From positions 57,633 through 121,632 of the forward strand of contig NZ_MLYO01000065.1 of NCBI RefSeq assembly GCF_001866665.1: 64,000 nucleotides of DNA, given 5' to 3'. The position numbers and the translations under genes were made by a program. The DNA is from Streptomyces monashensis. Its GTDB lineage: Bacteria; Actinomycetota; Actinomycetes; Streptomycetales; Streptomycetaceae. The notes beneath the pieces were generated by a model, which saw only the letters and a list, made by a program, of their open reading frames with translations, did no database searches and was not told the origin of the DNA. The stretch's first letter is position 1. Every line of letters starts with the position of its first letter. Of this stretch, positions 1 through 8,166 are shown piece after piece.

Positions 1-715
1 TGACCACGTCGGCCCCCGGCCCCTCGGACAGCTCGGCGATCATGGTTCCTGGCGATTCGGCGGCATCCGCCCCCACACGCTTGGCGTTCTCCAGCCGAGC
101 GCCGGCCAGGTCGACGACGATGATCCTGCGGGGCGAGTAGAGCCGCGCAAGGACCACCGTGGCGAGACCGACGGGGCCGGCGCCCACCACGACGACCGTG
201 TCTCCCGGGCCGACGTGTCCGTTGCGGACCCCGACCTCGTAGGCGGTGGGAAGGAGTTCGGCGAGCAAGACCGCGTCAGCGAGCGGGAGGTCGGGGGGCC
301 GTCGGGTGGTGGAGTGATCGGCGAACGGCACACGCACCAGCTCGGCCTGGGTGCCGTTGACCAGACTGCCCAGGATCCATCCGCCACCGCCACGGCACTG
401 TCCGTACCTGCCGTCGCGGCACTCCGCGCAATCACCGCAGGCCGAGACGGACGACACGATCACCTGATCGCCGGGGCGCAGGTGGTGGACCTGCTCACCG
501 ACGTCGACGACCTCGCCGACGGCCTCGTGGCCGAGGACCGTCCCCGGCTTCACCTCCGGGAAGTCGCCCCGCCGGATGTGCAGATCAGTGCCGCAGACGG
601 TGGTGGCGTCGACCCGGACGACCGCGTCGGTCGCCTCCTCGATCACCGGGTCGGGAACGGTCTCCCAGGAGGTGTGTGCCGGGCCGTGGTAGACGAGCGC
701 TCGCACCGCATTCAC
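1..715 (-). CDS. Zinc-dependent alcohol dehydrogenase (3' end outside window)
   Basis: Medium-chain dehydrogenase/reductase of the zinc type, expected to oxidise an alcohol with NAD(P)+. Read on the minus strand the protein shows the catalytic-zinc segment CGTDLHIRRGD and GHEAVGEV, then the structural-zinc cysteine cluster CGDCAECRDGRYGQC, then the Rossmann motif VVGAGPVGLA. The C-terminal part lies beyond base 1. The start is either GTG at 715 or the in-frame GTG at 706. A purine-rich GAGGGA near 716-721 suits the 706 start better. There is no ATG start in this frame. The neighbours are stress-type genes on the same strand, which fits a role in anaerobic or stationary-phase redox balance (inference). 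Confidence 0.88.
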   Translation of the reverse strand, partial: MNAVRALVYHGPAHTSWETVPDPVIEEATDAVVRVDATTVCGTDLHIRRGDFPEVKPGTVLGHEAVGEVVDVGEQVHHLRPGDQVIVSSVSACGDCAECRDGRYGQCRGGGGWILGSLVNGTQAELVRVPFADHSTTRRPPDLPLADAVLLAELLPTAYEVGVRNGHVGPGDTVVVVGAGPVGLATVVLARLYSPRRIIVVDLAGARLENAKRVGADAAESPGTMIAELSEGPGADVV

Positions 716-783
716 TCCCTCGCTCCCCCACCTCCACGGTCACCCCCGCACTGCACCCGGGCAACACGGCCACTCGCAGCGCC

Positions 784-2352
784 TCAGTCCGGCTCCATGT
801 ACGGGCGGCGGAAGACCGGTGCCTGACCGCTGCCCCACGGGCGTACGGCCGCCAGTGCCCGAGCGACGGCGGATTCCAGCGCTCCACTGGTGTCGACCGG
901 GACGGCTTCGGGCCACGGCGGCTCCTTGGCAGCCATGGCGGTGGCGATGTCCGGGCCGGCGTCGGAGATGCCGGGGGCGCGCGTGCTGAGGCGGGCCGCA
1001 GACAGTTCGCCCGGCACCTGACAGTGGAGGGCCACCAGCTCGGCGCTGGTTCGATCGGCCAGGCGCAGAGCGGCTTCGCGCTGTGCGGCGTCGGACCAGG
1101 TGGCGTCGAGCACCACCGATTCACCGGAGGACAGCAGTGCGGCTGCGCGCTCGAGCAGGGCGGCGTAGGTCCTGGCCGTCCACTCGGGCGTGTACAGCCC
1201 TTCGCCGTAGCCCGCCGCTGCGGACTGCTCCGCCGGGATGCCCGCCAGCTCCTTGCGCATGCGGTCACTACTGAGCAGGGTGACCCCCAGCCGGTCGGCC
1301 AGGGCTCCGGAGAGGGTGGACTTCCCGCTGCCCGGCAGTCCGCCGACGAGGGTGAGGCCGACGGCGGAGGTGCGCAGGTGGCGCAGTGCCATGGAGGCGA
1401 GCCGCCGCGACGCCGCTTCGGCGCCGGGCGCGCCCTGCCGGGCCTGGATCACCGAGACCTTGGCGCGGACGAAGGCGCGGTAGGCGACGTAGTGGTGCCA
1501 CAGGGACGGGGGCGCGGGATCCCCGGAGTATTCGCCGTACCGGGCGAGGAAGTACGCCGCGGCCTCCGGGGCTCCGAGCTGTTCCAGGTCCATGGCGAGG
1601 AAGGCGGCGTCGTCCAGGCCGTCGACATAGCGGAGGCGGTCGTCGAACTCCAGGCAGTCCAGGACGCGGGGGCCGTCGTCGAGGCAGAAGACGTCCTCGG
1701 CGAGCAGGTCGCCGTGGCCGTCGACGACCCGTCCCTGCTCGATGCGGGTGTCGAACAGCCGCTTGCGACCGGCGAGGTAGCGGCGCACCAGCCCCTCGAT
1801 CTCCGTCAGGCAGTCGGGCACGGCGCCGTCCGCGGCCAGTGCCTGGACCTGCGCGAAGCTCGCCTCCCACCGTGCCGACAGCGCGTCCCGCGTGCCCTGC
1901 TCGTCCACGTCGCGGCCACGGGGTGCGTGCGCGTGCCATGCCGCCAGTTGCCGGGCGACGGTGCGAAGGACGTCGTCCACGGCAGCCCCCGCCCTGACGA
2001 GATGGGAGAGGCGGCGCTCCTCCGGCATGCGACGCATCACCACGAGTGGTTCAGGTGACTGCCCATCGGGACTGCGGAACTCACCGAGCCCCACGTAGAC
2101 GTCGGGGGCGAACCGGCGGTTGAGGGCTATTTCCCTCTCGCACCCAGCTCGGCGCGCAGCGACCGTGGTGTAGTCCAGGAACCCCAGATCGACCGGCTTC
2201 TTGAGCTTGTATGCTCGGTCACCGACGAAGAACAGCGTCGCGGTGTGGGTCTCGCAGACCGCAGCGCGCGACAGCGGCTCCCCGTCGTTCGGGACACTCG
2301 ACCGCAGAGCGGACACGTCGGCACGCGGCTCGCGGAGACCGGGCTCAGTCAT
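784..2352 (-). CDS. Two-domain phosphotransferase-like / P-loop kinase-like protein
   Basis: A 522-residue protein of the actinobacterial family often labelled bifunctional aminoglycoside phosphotransferase/ATP-binding protein. The N-terminal half has a kinase-like fold with the catalytic-loop-like VDGHGDLLAEDVF and metal-binding-like LEFDDRLRYVD. The C-terminal third begins with a Walker A motif GGLPGSGKST and continues as a gluconate-kinase/Zeta-toxin-like P-loop domain. The real substrate is unknown; resistance to aminoglycosides should not be assumed. The ATG at 2352 overlaps the stop of the upstream USP gene by 8 bases, so the two are likely translationally coupled. A longer reading frame reaches 2433 but would eat into the USP gene. 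Confidence 0.85.
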   Translation of the reverse strand: MTEPGLREPRADVSALRSSVPNDGEPLSRAAVCETHTATLFFVGDRAYKLKKPVDLGFLDYTTVAARRAGCEREIALNRRFAPDVYVGLGEFRSPDGQSPEPLVVMRRMPEERRLSHLVRAGAAVDDVLRTVARQLAAWHAHAPRGRDVDEQGTRDALSARWEASFAQVQALAADGAVPDCLTEIEGLVRRYLAGRKRLFDTRIEQGRVVDGHGDLLAEDVFCLDDGPRVLDCLEFDDRLRYVDGLDDAAFLAMDLEQLGAPEAAAYFLARYGEYSGDPAPPSLWHHYVAYRAFVRAKVSVIQARQGAPGAEAASRRLASMALRHLRTSAVGLTLVGGLPGSGKSTLSGALADRLGVTLLSSDRMRKELAGIPAEQSAAAGYGEGLYTPEWTARTYAALLERAAALLSSGESVVLDATWSDAAQREAALRLADRTSAELVALHCQVPGELSAARLSTRAPGISDAGPDIATAMAAKEPPWPEAVPVDTSGALESAVARALAAVRPWGSGQAPVFRRPYMEPD

Positions 2353-3214
2353 CAGGAACCACGGCGACCGGGCAGCGTCCATGATGGACGGCGGCCTGCG
2401 CCACCGGACCGAGGTGGGGCGCCAGGCCGGCACGGTGCCGGCGGCGGCCCACGACCAGCAGTGAGGCGCCCTCCGCTGCGTGCACGACGGCCTTGGCGGG
2501 GCTTTCGAGACGGATGCTGTCGTCCACGTCCACCTGCGGGTACTTCTCCCGCCACTGCTGCAGCGCTTTGCTCACCTGCTCGTGCGCGACCCGGGTCGTC
2601 TCCTCGCTGAAGCCGTGGTCCACTCCCCAGGGCGTACGTGCGCGAAGCGGCACGCTGCGGCCGTGGACGGCGAGGACGGGAACGTCTCTGGCCGCAGCGG
2701 TATGAAAGACGAAATCCAGTAGGTCGTCCGGCGATCCGTGCAGTTTCAGTGCCACAACGACACGGCTCGCGGCCGTGGCCGGTCTCCTCTCGTCCCGGGG
2801 TTCGGCGCGCACCAGCACCACGGGCCGTTCGGCCCGTGCCACGACGGGCATGCTGACGTCCCCCAGGAAGTAGCTCTCGACGGACTCGAGTCCTCGGGAG
2901 CCCAGGACGACCATCTCCGACTCGGAGGCCGCTTGGAGCAGGGCGTGCTGGGCATCGTCGGCGACCAGGGTCTTTTCGATGGCCAGGTCCGGGTGCCGGG
3001 TCCGGAGTTCCGCCTGCGCTGTGTCGACGAGACGCTTCGCCCAATAGTTCTGATCGACTTCCGCCGGGAGACGAGCCGGTTCCGGGGCAAGCGTCGGCCA
3101 CGCGTGCAGCAGCCGGAGAGCGAGCTTTCGCCTCCCGGCCTCTTCGGCGGCCCAGCGGGCGGCGGCCAGACTCTCAGGCGAGCCGTCGAGGCCCACAGTG
3201 ATGACGGGTTGCAT
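2345..3214 (-). CDS. Universal stress protein, tandem UspA domains
   Basis: A 289-residue cytoplasmic protein with two UspA domains. The N-terminus VITVGLDGSPESLAAARWA is the typical first strand and loop. Domain 1 ends with VLGSRGLESVESYFLGDVS. Domain 2 ends with LLVVGRRRHRAGLAPHLG and PVAVVPDD. Such tandem USPs bind ATP or act as stress sensors. The frame stays open far upstream (to 3916), but this only mirrors the divergent USP gene. The ATG at 3214 begins exactly at the domain start. It is divergent from the USP at 3416 and shares an intergenic region of about 200 bases with it. Confidence 0.93.
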   Translation of the reverse strand: MQPVITVGLDGSPESLAAARWAAEEAGRRKLALRLLHAWPTLAPEPARLPAEVDQNYWAKRLVDTAQAELRTRHPDLAIEKTLVADDAQHALLQAASESEMVVLGSRGLESVESYFLGDVSMPVVARAERPVVLVRAEPRDERRPATAASRVVVALKLHGSPDDLLDFVFHTAAARDVPVLAVHGRSVPLRARTPWGVDHGFSEETTRVAHEQVSKALQQWREKYPQVDVDDSIRLESPAKAVVHAAEGASLLVVGRRRHRAGLAPHLGPVAQAAVHHGRCPVAVVPDD

Positions 3215-3415
3215 GGCGGCGGTCTCCGTCTCGTAAGAGGCTGGAGGGGACGGCGAACGAGTCCGATCGCGTGGACGGTCCGGACATCGCCTGCATACCG
3301 GGAGCGGCACGTTTCTCTCCTTCGAGGATCTCCCGCTCCTCGCCACGGCGCATGTGGACCCCGGGGGCGGGCGCGAAAGCGGGGCGTGCGGCAGGAGGGA
3401 GAGGAGACAAACGCG

Positions 3416-4234
3416 GTGACGATTCCCCTTGTGGTGGGTGTCGACGGATCCGAGGCGGGCCTCGAGGCCGTGGACTGGGCCGCCGACGAGGCGGCCCGGC
3501 ACGGGATCCCGCTGCATCTGCTGCACGCGGCGGCCGGTGAGCAGGAGGCGTCCGTCGTGATCAGCGCCGCCTCCGCGCGCGCCAGGGAGGGTGCTCCGGC
3601 GGTGCGGCTGTCCAGCGAGGTGTCGCACGAGGAGGCGGCTTCCGCCCTGGTCGGCAAGGGGCGGAATGCCTTCGCGCTGGTACTGGGCAACAGGGGACTC
3701 GGAGATCTTCCCGGCATGCTCCTCGGTTCGGTCAGCCTCGCCGTGGCCGCACGCGCCGACTGCCCGGTGGTCGTGGTCCGCGGCAGTTCGGAACACCGCG
3801 CTGCCCGCTTCGGAAGCGTCGTCGTGGGCGTCGAGGACGGGGAGGGCAGCGGCACAGCCGTGGACTTCGCGGTGCGCGAGGCTCAGGTGCGGCGCTGCCG
3901 ACTCGAGGCCGTGCACGCCTGGAGTGCACCGTCCGGTGCGTGTACGACACCACAGGCACCCTCATGGCAGTTGGAGGCCCACCGGCGTCCGCCGGCGCAG
4001 GTGCTCGACGACGCTCTGCGCCAGCCTGTGGAAAGGTACGGCGACGCCACGGTGAGCCGGCGCTTGATCGAGAAACCGGCGCGCCAGGCGCTGTTGGAGG
4101 CCGCGTCGACCGCAGATCTGCTGGTCGTGGGAGCTCGGCGGCGACTTGGACATCCCGGGCTGCAACTCGGCCTGATCAACCACGCGCTGCTGCATCACGC
4201 ACCGTGTCCCGTGGCCGTCGTACCCCAGATGTGA
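3416..4234 (+). CDS. Universal stress protein, tandem UspA domains
   Basis: A 272-residue USP beginning with GTG at 3416, preceded by GAGGAG about 10 bases upstream. The N-terminus reads TIPLVVGVDGSEAGLEAVDWA. The domain 1 nucleotide-binding-type motif is LGNRGLGDLPGMLLGSVS. Domain 2 ends with DLLVVGARRRLGHPGLQLG and CPVAVVPQM. It is the divergent partner of the USP at 2345-3214 and is closely similar in layout to the USP at 7234-8109, suggesting local duplication. Confidence 0.93.
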   Translation: MTIPLVVGVDGSEAGLEAVDWAADEAARHGIPLHLLHAAAGEQEASVVISAASARAREGAPAVRLSSEVSHEEAASALVGKGRNAFALVLGNRGLGDLPGMLLGSVSLAVAARADCPVVVVRGSSEHRAARFGSVVVGVEDGEGSGTAVDFAVREAQVRRCRLEAVHAWSAPSGACTTPQAPSWQLEAHRRPPAQVLDDALRQPVERYGDATVSRRLIEKPARQALLEAASTADLLVVGARRRLGHPGLQLGLINHALLHHAPCPVAVVPQM

Positions 4235-4275
4235 CGGCCGCAGGACTGGCTTCCAGGGACGGTCGCCGGTAGACC

Positions 4276-4290
4276 GGGACCTTCGGCCCC
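4276..4290. promoter_or_regulatory. Possible DosR/DevR-type operator
   Basis: The near-palindrome GGGACCTTCGGCCCC lies about 55-70 bases before the DUF1876 gene. It resembles the GGGAC...GTCCC core bound by DosR/DevR-family response regulators, whose regulons contain USPs and CBS proteins like those here. This is a match by eye only, and I did not find an equally good copy in front of every neighbour. Confidence 0.35.
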
Positions 4291-4345
4291 GTGATCTACG
4301 ACGGCCGTCGTCGGATCGTGGAGACGCGGAGGCAACGAGCGAACG

Positions 4346-4633
4346 ATGTCGCACACAGGACAGTGGAAGGTACGTCTCGACCTCTTCGAGGACGACGACG
4401 GAACGACGAAGGCCCACTTGGTGCTGGACACCGGCACCACGGCGCTCACCGGCCACGGAACCGCGCACTGCCATCCGGCGGACACGAACGTGCCGGAGAT
4501 CGGCGACAAGCTGGCGGCAGGCAGGGCGCTGGTCGATCTGGCTCATCAGCTGCTGGAGACCGCCGAACGCGACATCCAGGGCATGTCCGCCCCACGGCCC
4601 GGCACCCGTCAGACCGCCGGACAAGCCCTGTGA
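4346..4633 (+). CDS. DUF1876 domain protein
   Basis: A 95-residue acidic cytoplasmic protein of the DUF1876 family, which adopts a small dsRBD-like fold. The opening WKVRLDLFEDDDGTTKAHLVL and the segment TALTGHGTAHCHPAD...PEIGDKLAAGRAL are characteristic. Function is unknown. In actinobacteria these genes are usual companions of USP and CBS genes in dormancy-type clusters, as here. It stands alone between convergent and same-strand stress genes with a putative DosR-type box upstream. Confidence 0.88.
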   Translation: MSHTGQWKVRLDLFEDDDGTTKAHLVLDTGTTALTGHGTAHCHPADTNVPEIGDKLAAGRALVDLAHQLLETAERDIQGMSAPRPGTRQTAGQAL

Positions 4634-4645
4634 ATCCCAGTCGCT

Positions 4646-5317
4646 TCACGGGGCCCCGGTGTCCCGAGCGTCATCCGTCCGGAACGCGATCTGCGCGGTG
4701 ACCGAGACCACGCCGTCGACGCCGCGGCACAACTGCTCGATGACCGGGATCAGACTCCTGTGCTCCACCGTGCCCGCAAGGGCAACCCGACCATCACGCA
4801 CCTCCGCGGTCACGTCCCTCGGATCGAGCCCCAAGGTGCGCCGCAGAACGTCTCCGGTGATCTCCTCGCGGATGGCGTCGTCACGGCGAAGGAAGACCCG
4901 CAGCAGATCACCACGACTGACGATGCCGAGCAGCCGATCGGCATCGTCGACCACGGGCAGGCGTTTGACATTCTGCGATTCCATGAGGCGGGCAGCCTCG
5001 ACCACGGTCCACTCGGGCCGGGCGCACACCGCGGGAGCGGACATCAGTTCCTCGGCCCGGGATCCCTCCGCCTTGGCACGTTCCCAGGCCTCCAGATGCG
5101 GAATGGGGGTCCTGCCGGTCGGGTCGGCCTGGTCGGCGCTCTTGCGCAGCAGGTCGGCCTCGGACACCACGCCCATCGGACGGTCGAGCTCGTCCACCAC
5201 GGGTACGGCGGTGACGTCGTTCTCTTCCAGCAGCCTGACGAGCTCCTTGAACGGCGTGGCGGGCCGTGCCCGGACGACGTCCCGGGACATGAGCTCCTCG
5301 ACTGTTCGGTGGTGCAT
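4646..5317 (-). CDS. CBS-domain pair plus BON domain protein
   Basis: A 223-residue protein. Two CBS domains come first (about residues 8-65 with VPVVDELDRPMGVVSEADLL and 85-145 with RLPVVDDADRLLGIVSRGDLL). A BON domain follows (about 155-215, with EVRDGRVALAGTVEHRS). CBS pairs bind adenylate ligands; BON domains bind membranes or interfaces. The ATG at 5317 has GGGAGG just upstream; an in-frame ATG at 5344 lacks support. It is paralogous to 6359-7039, and the two flank the HTH-flavin fusion gene. Confidence 0.9.
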   Translation of the reverse strand: MHHRTVEELMSRDVVRARPATPFKELVRLLEENDVTAVPVVDELDRPMGVVSEADLLRKSADQADPTGRTPIPHLEAWERAKAEGSRAEELMSAPAVCARPEWTVVEAARLMESQNVKRLPVVDDADRLLGIVSRGDLLRVFLRRDDAIREEITGDVLRRTLGLDPRDVTAEVRDGRVALAGTVEHRSLIPVIEQLCRGVDGVVSVTAQIAFRTDDARDTGAP

Positions 5318-5433
5318 GGTGCCTCCCGGGTGCGGGACACCCACCGCGCGGATACGAGGCCGCCGCCCCGTGCGGCGGTGCGGCCCGCGTGGCAGGTTGG
5401 ATACAGCACCATTCTGAGGAGAGGGCGGCGACC

Positions 5434-6354
5434 ATGCGAGCTCACCTCGGCGACCAACTCGTCATCGAGAGTCCGGCGACCGGCGTAGCCAGGCGCGACG
5501 GCGAGATCGTCGGACTCCACCACGACGACGGAACACCCCCCTACGACGTGCGCTGGTCGGACACGGACGATGTGACGCTCGTGTTTCCCGGCCCGGACGC
5601 CCACATACGCCATCTCGAGCACGAGCAGCCCCCGGGGGTGGGCGAGGCGCCGCCGACAACCGGCGAGGCGGCGGCCGCGTCCACGGTGACCAGACCGGCC
5701 GGGACGGGCAATCCCGGCGACATCGGCCGGCGGGTGGCCGTCGAACGCCGAAGGAGCGGACTGAGCCGAGAGGAGACAGCCGGCCGCGCGCGAATGTCGC
5801 CCTACTATCTGGCCTATCTGGAGGAAAAGCCCGCCGATCCGACCTTGGCGACGCTCATCAGGCTGGCCGACGCGCTGGGCACCTCGGTCGCCGCACTGCG
5901 TGGCGGAGGCATCGATCTCCCGCCCGGTCAGGGCCACGCACTGCTCCACCCCCAGCTTCGGGACCTCAGCCCGCAGGAGTGCCGCACCCTGCTCTCCACG
6001 CACGGGGTGGGGCGGGTCGCGGTGGCGACGGCCGACGGCCGCCCGGCGGTCGTCCCGGTCAACTACGAAGTCGTCGATGACGCCATCGTCTTCCGGACCG
6101 CGCCCGACTCTGTGACGGCGGCGGCAGCGGAGACGGAGGTCGCCTTCGAGGTCGACCACGTGGACGACACCCTGAGTCAGGGCTGGAGCGTGCTGGCCGT
6201 CGGACCGGCACGTGTGGTGACGGACCCCGAGGCTGTACGCAGGCTCGCCCAACGCGCGCACACCACGCCGTGGGCGGGCGGCGCGCGCGAGATGTGGGTG
6301 TCGATCGAGCCCACCAACCTCACGGGCCGCCGGATCACCCCTGCCGATCAGTAG
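5434..6354 (+). CDS. DUF1918-HTH-pyridoxamine-oxidase-like fusion protein
   Basis: A 306-residue protein with three parts. Residues 1-60 are DUF1918 (MRAHLGDQLVIESPATG...YDVRWSDTD). Residues about 105-165 are an XRE-type helix-turn-helix (SREETAGRARMSPYYLAYLE). Residues about 180-305 are a flavin-binding split barrel of the pyridoxamine 5'-phosphate oxidase superfamily (GVGRVAVATADGRPAVVPVNYEV...VAFEVDHVD). The ATG at 5434 follows GGAGAGGG. The fusion suggests a DNA-binding regulator that senses flavin or F420/redox state (inference). It is divergent from the CBS-BON gene at 4646-5317 across about 115 bases. Confidence 0.88.
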   Translation: MRAHLGDQLVIESPATGVARRDGEIVGLHHDDGTPPYDVRWSDTDDVTLVFPGPDAHIRHLEHEQPPGVGEAPPTTGEAAAASTVTRPAGTGNPGDIGRRVAVERRRSGLSREETAGRARMSPYYLAYLEEKPADPTLATLIRLADALGTSVAALRGGGIDLPPGQGHALLHPQLRDLSPQECRTLLSTHGVGRVAVATADGRPAVVPVNYEVVDDAIVFRTAPDSVTAAAAETEVAFEVDHVDDTLSQGWSVLAVGPARVVTDPEAVRRLAQRAHTTPWAGGAREMWVSIEPTNLTGRRITPADQ

Positions 6355-6358
6355 ACGG

Positions 6359-7039
6359 TCATGGCTCGGACGCAGGGCTGTCCGATCCGGAACCCTCGCC
6401 GCTCAGTCGGGTCTCGACGCCCACGACGCCCTCCAGCCCGCTCACGAGGCGCTCGGCGACCCAGATGAGCGAGGTGTCGTGGACGGGCCCGCGGAGCATG
6501 ACGACGCCGTCCCGTACAGACACGTGAAAGGCGTGGGCGTGCAGGGGGAACAGGTAGGACACCACCGTACGGCGGACCTCCTCCTCGATCTCCTCGTCCG
6601 ACCGCAGGAAGACCCTCAGCAAGTCGCCACGGCTGACGATGCCGCGCAATCCGTCCTCGGCATCGACGACGGGGAGCCGTTTGACGTGGTGCACGGCCAT
6701 GAGGCGTGCTGCCCGGGCCAGGGTGTCGTCGGGGCGGACCGTGACAGCGGGCGTGCTCATCACCTCCTCAGCACTCACACCTGCCGCCTTGGCCAGGTCG
6801 GACCGCAGTCTGATCCGCTCGGAGCGGGTGGGCCGGCGATGCCGGAACTCCTCCTTGGGCAGCAGGTCGGCCTCGGACACCACGCCGACGATCCGCCCTT
6901 CGCCGCTCACGACCGGCAGGGCACTCACGTGGCGCTCGTCCATGACCCGCACGATCTCCTTGAACGGCGCGTCGCGCCCGACGGCGACCGCGGGTGTGGT
7001 CATCACATCGCTCACGATGTGCGCAACGGTGACGGGCAT
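6359..7039 (-). CDS. CBS-domain pair plus BON domain protein
   Basis: A 226-residue paralogue of the protein at 4646-5317. It has two CBS domains (ALPVVSGEGRIVGVVSEADLL; RLPVVDAEDGLRGIVSRGDLL) and a C-terminal BON domain (VSVRDGVVMLRGPVHDTS). The ATG at 7039 begins MPVTVAHIVSDVM, matching the family start. It is convergent with the fusion gene, with stop codons only about 4 bases apart. Confidence 0.9.
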   Translation of the reverse strand: MPVTVAHIVSDVMTTPAVAVGRDAPFKEIVRVMDERHVSALPVVSGEGRIVGVVSEADLLPKEEFRHRRPTRSERIRLRSDLAKAAGVSAEEVMSTPAVTVRPDDTLARAARLMAVHHVKRLPVVDAEDGLRGIVSRGDLLRVFLRSDEEIEEEVRRTVVSYLFPLHAHAFHVSVRDGVVMLRGPVHDTSLIWVAERLVSGLEGVVGVETRLSGEGSGSDSPASEP

Positions 7040-7233
7040 GTCTCGGTCCTCGAAAGGCGGCCGGGGAACCCGGCTCGGCCGATGCCTCAAGCATCACCAT
7101 GACCTGGCAGGTCGCAAACGGGCCGGAGAGCCACCCTGGCCCGGGACCCGGTGGCGTGTCGCGGCGCCGGGCAGGCAGTGCGACGGTATTCACAGGAGGA
7201 CCTCGGCAGCCGGGCGAGAAGGCGGTGACGGCT

Positions 7234-8109
7234 ATGGCACTCCCACTGGTCGTGGGCGTCGACGGATCGGACTCCAGTCTGGCAGCGGTCGACTGGGCCG
7301 TGGACGAGGCGGCACGGCACGGTCTGCCCCTCCATCTCGTCCATGCCTCCCTCTGGGAGCTGTACGAGGGAGCCCAACCGTCCTTCAGCACTGACCGTCC
7401 GGCCGAGGAGGTCATGGCCGAGCACATCGTCGCGTCGTGCGTGGAACGGGCCCGGCGACGCAATCCCGAGGTCAAGGTGTCCGGCAAGGCACTGCCGGAG
7501 GACGCCGTGTCCGCGCTGCTGCGGACGGCGCCCGAGGCGTTCGCCCTGGTGACGGGGTCACGTGGGCGCGGCGAGATCGCAGGGATGCTGCTGGGATCCG
7601 TCAGCCTCGCGGTCGCGGCCCGCGCCGTCTGCCCGGTCGTCGTCATTCGGGGCGCGGAAGCCAATCGCCGGGGAGCCTACGGCCGCGTGGTGGTGGGGGT
7701 CGGTGACGCGTCCGGTGGTGCGGGGGCCGTACGGTTCGCCGTCCGGGAAGCCGAGGTGCGCGGCTGTGCCCTGACAGCCGTACGGGCCTGGCGCAATCCG
7801 TCACAGGAACCCGTGGACCACATGCTGGTCGCTGACGACGCCGCCAGGCTGCGCGAGGAGCGGGTGTCGACCAGTCTCGAAGATGCCCTGCGCGATGCGG
7901 TACGAGAGCACCCTCAGGTCGATGTCCGTCGCAAGCCGGTCGAGGGCACCGCCCACAAGGTCCTCCTGCAGGAATCGGCCGAAGCGGACCTGATCGTCGT
8001 CGGCGCTCAGCGCCGGCACGGCCACTTCGGTCTGCAACTCGGCCGGGTCGGTCACACCCTGCTGCACCACTCGGACTGCCCGGTCGCCGTCGTCCCTCAG
8101 CCGGTCTGA
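7234..8109 (+). CDS. Universal stress protein, tandem UspA domains
   Basis: A 291-residue tandem USP. The start MALPLVVGVDGSDSSLAAVDW is followed by VTGSRGRGEIAGMLLGSVS in domain 1 and DLIVVGAQRRHGHFGLQLG in domain 2, ending CPVAVVPQPV. The ATG at 7234 has GAGAAGG about 11 bases upstream; a GTG at 7225 is possible but sits too close to it. The GH65 gene follows 57 bases downstream on the same strand and may be co-transcribed. Confidence 0.92.
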   Translation: MALPLVVGVDGSDSSLAAVDWAVDEAARHGLPLHLVHASLWELYEGAQPSFSTDRPAEEVMAEHIVASCVERARRRNPEVKVSGKALPEDAVSALLRTAPEAFALVTGSRGRGEIAGMLLGSVSLAVAARAVCPVVVIRGAEANRRGAYGRVVVGVGDASGGAGAVRFAVREAEVRGCALTAVRAWRNPSQEPVDHMLVADDAARLREERVSTSLEDALRDAVREHPQVDVRRKPVEGTAHKVLLQESAEADLIVVGAQRRHGHFGLQLGRVGHTLLHHSDCPVAVVPQPV

Positions 8110-8166
8110 GGCCCGCCGCAGGCACCTGGGCCCGCACAGCCTGCGAAGGAGAGGGAAGGGTGGCGG

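Noticed and set aside
2738..3916. Long upstream extensions of the two divergent USP frames
   Set aside because: The extra residues only mirror the opposite gene. Domain starts and ribosome-binding sites place the true starts at 3214 and 3416.
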